Shown here in pieces: positions 15,098-16,812 of a DNA stretch of 16,812 nucleotides. Both the position numbers and the translations under genes were made by a program. The stretch is from Chlamydiales bacterium (GTDB lineage: Bacteria > Chlamydiota > Chlamydiia > Chlamydiales > FEN-1388): the NCBI GenBank assembly GCA_021372185.1, contig JAJFUY010000020.1, forward strand, positions 1 through 16,812, written 5' to 3'. Numbering within the stretch: position 1 is the first letter of the stretch; every line of letters starts with the position of its first letter. The notes under the pieces were generated by a model. It was not told the origin of the DNA and made no database searches. It saw only the letters and a program-made list of their open reading frames with translations.

Positions 15098-15288
15098 GCC
15101 TTCGGCCAAATGTCCAAACTCGAGATAGCAACTTGTTGCTATGGGAACAGTGTAATCATGTCCCCGGTTACGAGGACGTCTATTATGGAAAACATTTGCT
15201 GAGCATGTTTGGAGGCCTTTTAGGATCGACATATCTCGTATTTTTTCACAGCCTGGAAAGGTCGACCTGCTCGATGAAACCGTGCCTT
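15098..15288. other. Gene-free remainder of the spacer with small palindromes
   Basis: It contains a perfect 8-bp palindrome at 15125-15142 (ATAGCAAC and GTTGCTAT around TT) and an imperfect hairpin near 15160-15179 (GTCC and GGAC ends). Open frames on both strands have no ribosome-binding site or recognisable protein sequence. It may be part of the same repeat family as the adjacent element. Confidence 0.45.
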
Positions 15289-15807
15289 TCAAGCCACTTG
15301 AGTAGCTTTTTTGTTGACGCCGCTTTTAAAGAATGAGCCTTCGGCGATTTTGGTTAGACCTCTATCGGCTGAGCCCTCTTCATCAATTGTGGCTGTGAGA
15401 TAGTCTACAACCTTGCTATCAAGGTCTAGTTGGCGCGCAAAGCTTCTTAGGGTACCGTAGGTGGCAATTTCGTAGTGCTCTACTTTTTGACATGTACATA
15501 TAATGGCAGCATCTAAGGCCGCTGATCTTTCTTGAGTTGCGAAGGCATCAGCTTCACGCAAAAGCCCGGCTATTGCCTCGCTAGTGTGTTCTACAGGCTG
15601 CATTTCGAGTATAGCAAAGATCTTCTCTATGCGAACTACGTGTTGTTCTGATTCTTTTAGATGATGTTCAATGGCTTGCTTGAGATGTCCCAGTGTTGCA
15701 AGCTCAATCAATTTTGGCAAGGCGCCCACAATCTGTTTTTCGGAGTTGTACATTTCGCCTAACTCTTCGATAAAGAGTTTATATAGTCCATTTTCGTGAT
15801 TTTCCAT
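15289..15807 (-). CDS. DUF892 (YciE/YciF-type) ferritin-like four-helix protein (172 aa)
   Basis: Small cytoplasmic protein of the ferritin-like superfamily, usually linked to stress responses; its biochemical role is unsettled. Start ATG 15807 has AAGGGG seven bases upstream. Family landmarks are all present: helix 1 with E15 and E23 (EELGEMYNSEKQI), helix 2 HHLKESEQH with E52 and H56, helix 3 EHYEIATYGT with E110 and E113, and helix 4 DEEGSADRGLTKIAE with D142, E143, E144 and D148. These acidic and His residues are where a dimetal site would form. Length is normal (about 165-170). It appears monocistronic, with a gene-free repeat region downstream and an AT-rich leader upstream. Confidence 0.92.
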   Translation of the reverse strand: MENHENGLYKLFIEELGEMYNSEKQIVGALPKLIELATLGHLKQAIEHHLKESEQHVVRIEKIFAILEMQPVEHTSEAIAGLLREADAFATQERSAALDAAIICTCQKVEHYEIATYGTLRSFARQLDLDSKVVDYLTATIDEEGSADRGLTKIAEGSFFKSGVNKKATQVA

Positions 15808-15850
15808 ATGACTACCCCTTTTATTAGTTTGCGACCCTATACCCCTAATT

Positions 15851-15863
15851 TAACAAATTGTTA
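15851..15863. promoter_or_regulatory. Short palindrome upstream of the DUF892 gene
   Basis: TAACAA and TTGTTA flank one central base, 44-56 bases before the start codon, in a spacer where the promoter should be. It may be an operator. The surrounding sequence is so A+T-rich that chance is a serious alternative. Confidence 0.25.
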
Positions 15864-15931
15864 TATAATTATCTATTGTTATAAATAATTAATTTAAAGA
15901 ACTGATAATGAGATACTTAATATCATTTCAT

Positions 15932-16021
15932 ATTCTTATTCTTATCTTGATCTTGGTCTTATTCTGTCCTTTGACATGTTTAAAAAAAGAATAAGAATAA
16001 GATCAAGATTAGGATTAGGAT
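15932..16021 (-). terminator. Long imperfect hairpin of AAGAAT/AAGATC units downstream of the DUF4239 gene
   Basis: Arms 15932-15965 and 15988-16021 pair at 28 of 34 positions plus two G-T wobbles, around a 22-base loop. Read on the minus strand, the TTCTTATTCTTTTTTT stretch lies within and after the first arm. It probably marks the transcript end of the DUF4239 gene. Units match the motif at 4115-4136. Confidence 0.65.
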
Positions 16022-16032
16022 TAGGATTAGGA
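16009..16032. repeat. Four tandem TTAGGA hexamers including a stop codon
   Basis: Perfect TTAGGA x4 on the plus strand, TCCTAA x4 on the coding strand. The copy nearest the gene supplies the last codon (TCC, Ser) and the TAA stop of the DUF4239 gene; the others give further in-frame TAA codons. It also forms the outer part of the adjacent hairpin arm. Confidence 0.85.
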
Positions 16033-16809
16033 TTTAGTTGCATCTATGGTGCGAATCACCTCGCGAAACGCATCAAGTGAAACACCCGTTGCACCAGAAA
16101 AGGGCTTATCTAAGGAATAGATCAGCATCAGCACTAAAACGAGCATAGAGACTGTAAAACTCACCATCAATAGATTTGATGTACTTGTCTTTGCTGACAG
16201 CATCACGAGGCTTATAATCATTATAACCGCGCCATACACAAGCACAGTCCAGATAAAGGGCGAGGTTCTGCCATCAACGCTTGTAAAGCGCTGAAAACGC
16301 GCATCAGTTAATTCACCTAAACGCTTGAGCATGCTTTCATAGAGCGCAAGCTCTTTATAGTCTTTAGGCTGTACTGTAGACATGGCGTTCCACAGTGTAT
16401 TAGAGTGGATATAGGGAACTAGGGCAAAATCTTTTCCCTGCTGCATGAGGTTCACTTCGTTATTGATCACATCTTCTGCATACTGATGAATAGCGGTTGT
16501 AATACCCACTTTATCAAAAAGTGGTAAGGCGCTACTTGTTTGGTACATATCGACCAAGATTGAAGCTTCTTTTACTACATTATCTTGTATCTGATCATGC
16601 TGAGACTGCACATCAATAAATACAAGCACCACAAATACCGCATAAAAAAGCGCTAGAAAATTCATAGAGACATTGACTGTCTCACGCTCATCATCTGTTT
16701 GAACTTTACTTACAGCTCGTGTTGCAAAGAAAAACAAAAATATTGTAGCTGCCACCACAACAGCGATTATCAATCCCATGCTTACATACCAAGGCATACT
16801 GCTTAACAT
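16027..16809 (-). CDS. DUF4239 family membrane protein (260 aa as seen; start may lie beyond the window)
   Basis: Membrane protein of unknown function. Four hydrophobic helices, two at each end (about residues 8-30, 48-66, 186-204, 211-232), enclose a soluble helical domain of about 115 residues. Family-like features are the QHDQIQDNVVKEASILVDMY block after helix 2 (EA at 81-82) and the SLDKPFSGATGVS motif after helix 4. Length fits the family (about 250). The first ATG (16809) is three bases from the window edge, so its ribosome-binding site cannot be seen and the frame remains open to the edge; an internal start at residue 5 or a longer N-terminus is possible. The stop codon is part of a tandem TCCTAA array. 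Confidence 0.8.
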   Translation of the reverse strand: MLSSMPWYVSMGLIIAVVVAATIFLFFFATRAVSKVQTDDERETVNVSMNFLALFYAVFVVLVFIDVQSQHDQIQDNVVKEASILVDMYQTSSALPLFDKVGITTAIHQYAEDVINNEVNLMQQGKDFALVPYIHSNTLWNAMSTVQPKDYKELALYESMLKRLGELTDARFQRFTSVDGRTSPFIWTVLVYGAVIMIISLVMLSAKTSTSNLLMVSFTVSMLVLVLMLIYSLDKPFSGATGVSLDAFREVIRTIDATKS

Positions 16810-16812
16810 AGT

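Noticed and set aside
14778..15336. Several 60-95-codon frames in the repeat-rich spacer
   Set aside because: They run straight through terminator hairpins and inverted repeats, lack start signals and match no family; treated as repeat-derived.
16009..16032. Telomere-like reading of the TTAGGA repeats
   Set aside because: Only four units, internal to a gene end, and part of a hairpin; slippage explains it better.
1..16812. tRNA, rRNA, CRISPR array, insertion sequence or prophage genes
   Set aside because: No cloverleaf, rRNA-like block, regularly spaced repeats or transposase/integrase sequence was seen by eye on either strand.

Overview
The window looks like AT-rich chromosomal DNA of a Gram-negative bacterium. 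Evidence for a Gram-negative cell is an outer-membrane beta-barrel protein with a signal peptide and C-terminal Phe, and a giant cyclic-glucan-synthase-type enzyme whose products normally sit in the periplasm. That enzyme class, together with DUF3309, DUF4239 and DUF892 proteins, is most familiar from Proteobacteria, particularly Alphaproteobacteria. The low GC and large spacers full of short A+T-rich repeats would suit a host-associated lineage. This taxonomic reading is inference; no rRNA or marker gene is present.

Layout. 165-1565 (minus) is a two-gene unit of unknown function: a 365-residue Gly-zipper/membrane protein with a strongly basic tail, then a 96-residue protein whose ribosome-binding site overlaps the first gene's stop codon. 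Divergent from it, 1689-2336 (plus) encodes a rhomboid intramembrane serine protease, followed by a 35-bp near-perfect hairpin made of ACGATA-like units. 2482-3098 (plus) is a complete mazEF toxin-antitoxin operon with a recognisable promoter and a palindromic operator over the -10 box. It converges, 9 bases apart, on a minus-strand MASE1 membrane-sensor gene (3108-4013) that stops where an output domain would normally begin. After a 20-bp perfect hairpin comes the dominant gene, 4180-13278 (minus), about 3030 residues: GT84 glycosyltransferase, glycoamylase-like domain and GH94 phosphorylase in NdvB/ChvB order, plus an extra N-terminal membrane module. A good promoter lies at 13308-13336. Upstream on the same strand is a 51-residue DUF3309 membrane peptide gene (13429-13584).

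13942-14766 (plus) is a secreted beta-barrel protein with histidine-rich loops, closed by a strong intrinsic terminator. 14767-15288 has no credible gene. It carries overlapping hairpins, a 203-bp MITE-like element with 48-bp inverted ends (45/48 identical) and further small palindromes. 15289-15807 (minus) is a DUF892/YciE-type ferritin-like protein. 15932-16032 is a long imperfect hairpin merging into four TTAGGA repeats that include the stop codon of the last gene, a DUF4239 membrane protein (16027-16809, minus; its true start may lie beyond the edge).

How they work together: most genes appear to be separate transcription units. A loose theme is the cell envelope and stress (periplasmic glucan synthesis, outer-membrane protein, rhomboid, MASE1, DUF892, toxin-antitoxin). 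The less ordinary content is in the spacers, which hold a recurring class of long hairpins built from short tandem A+T-rich units, and in the unidentified two-gene unit at the left end.
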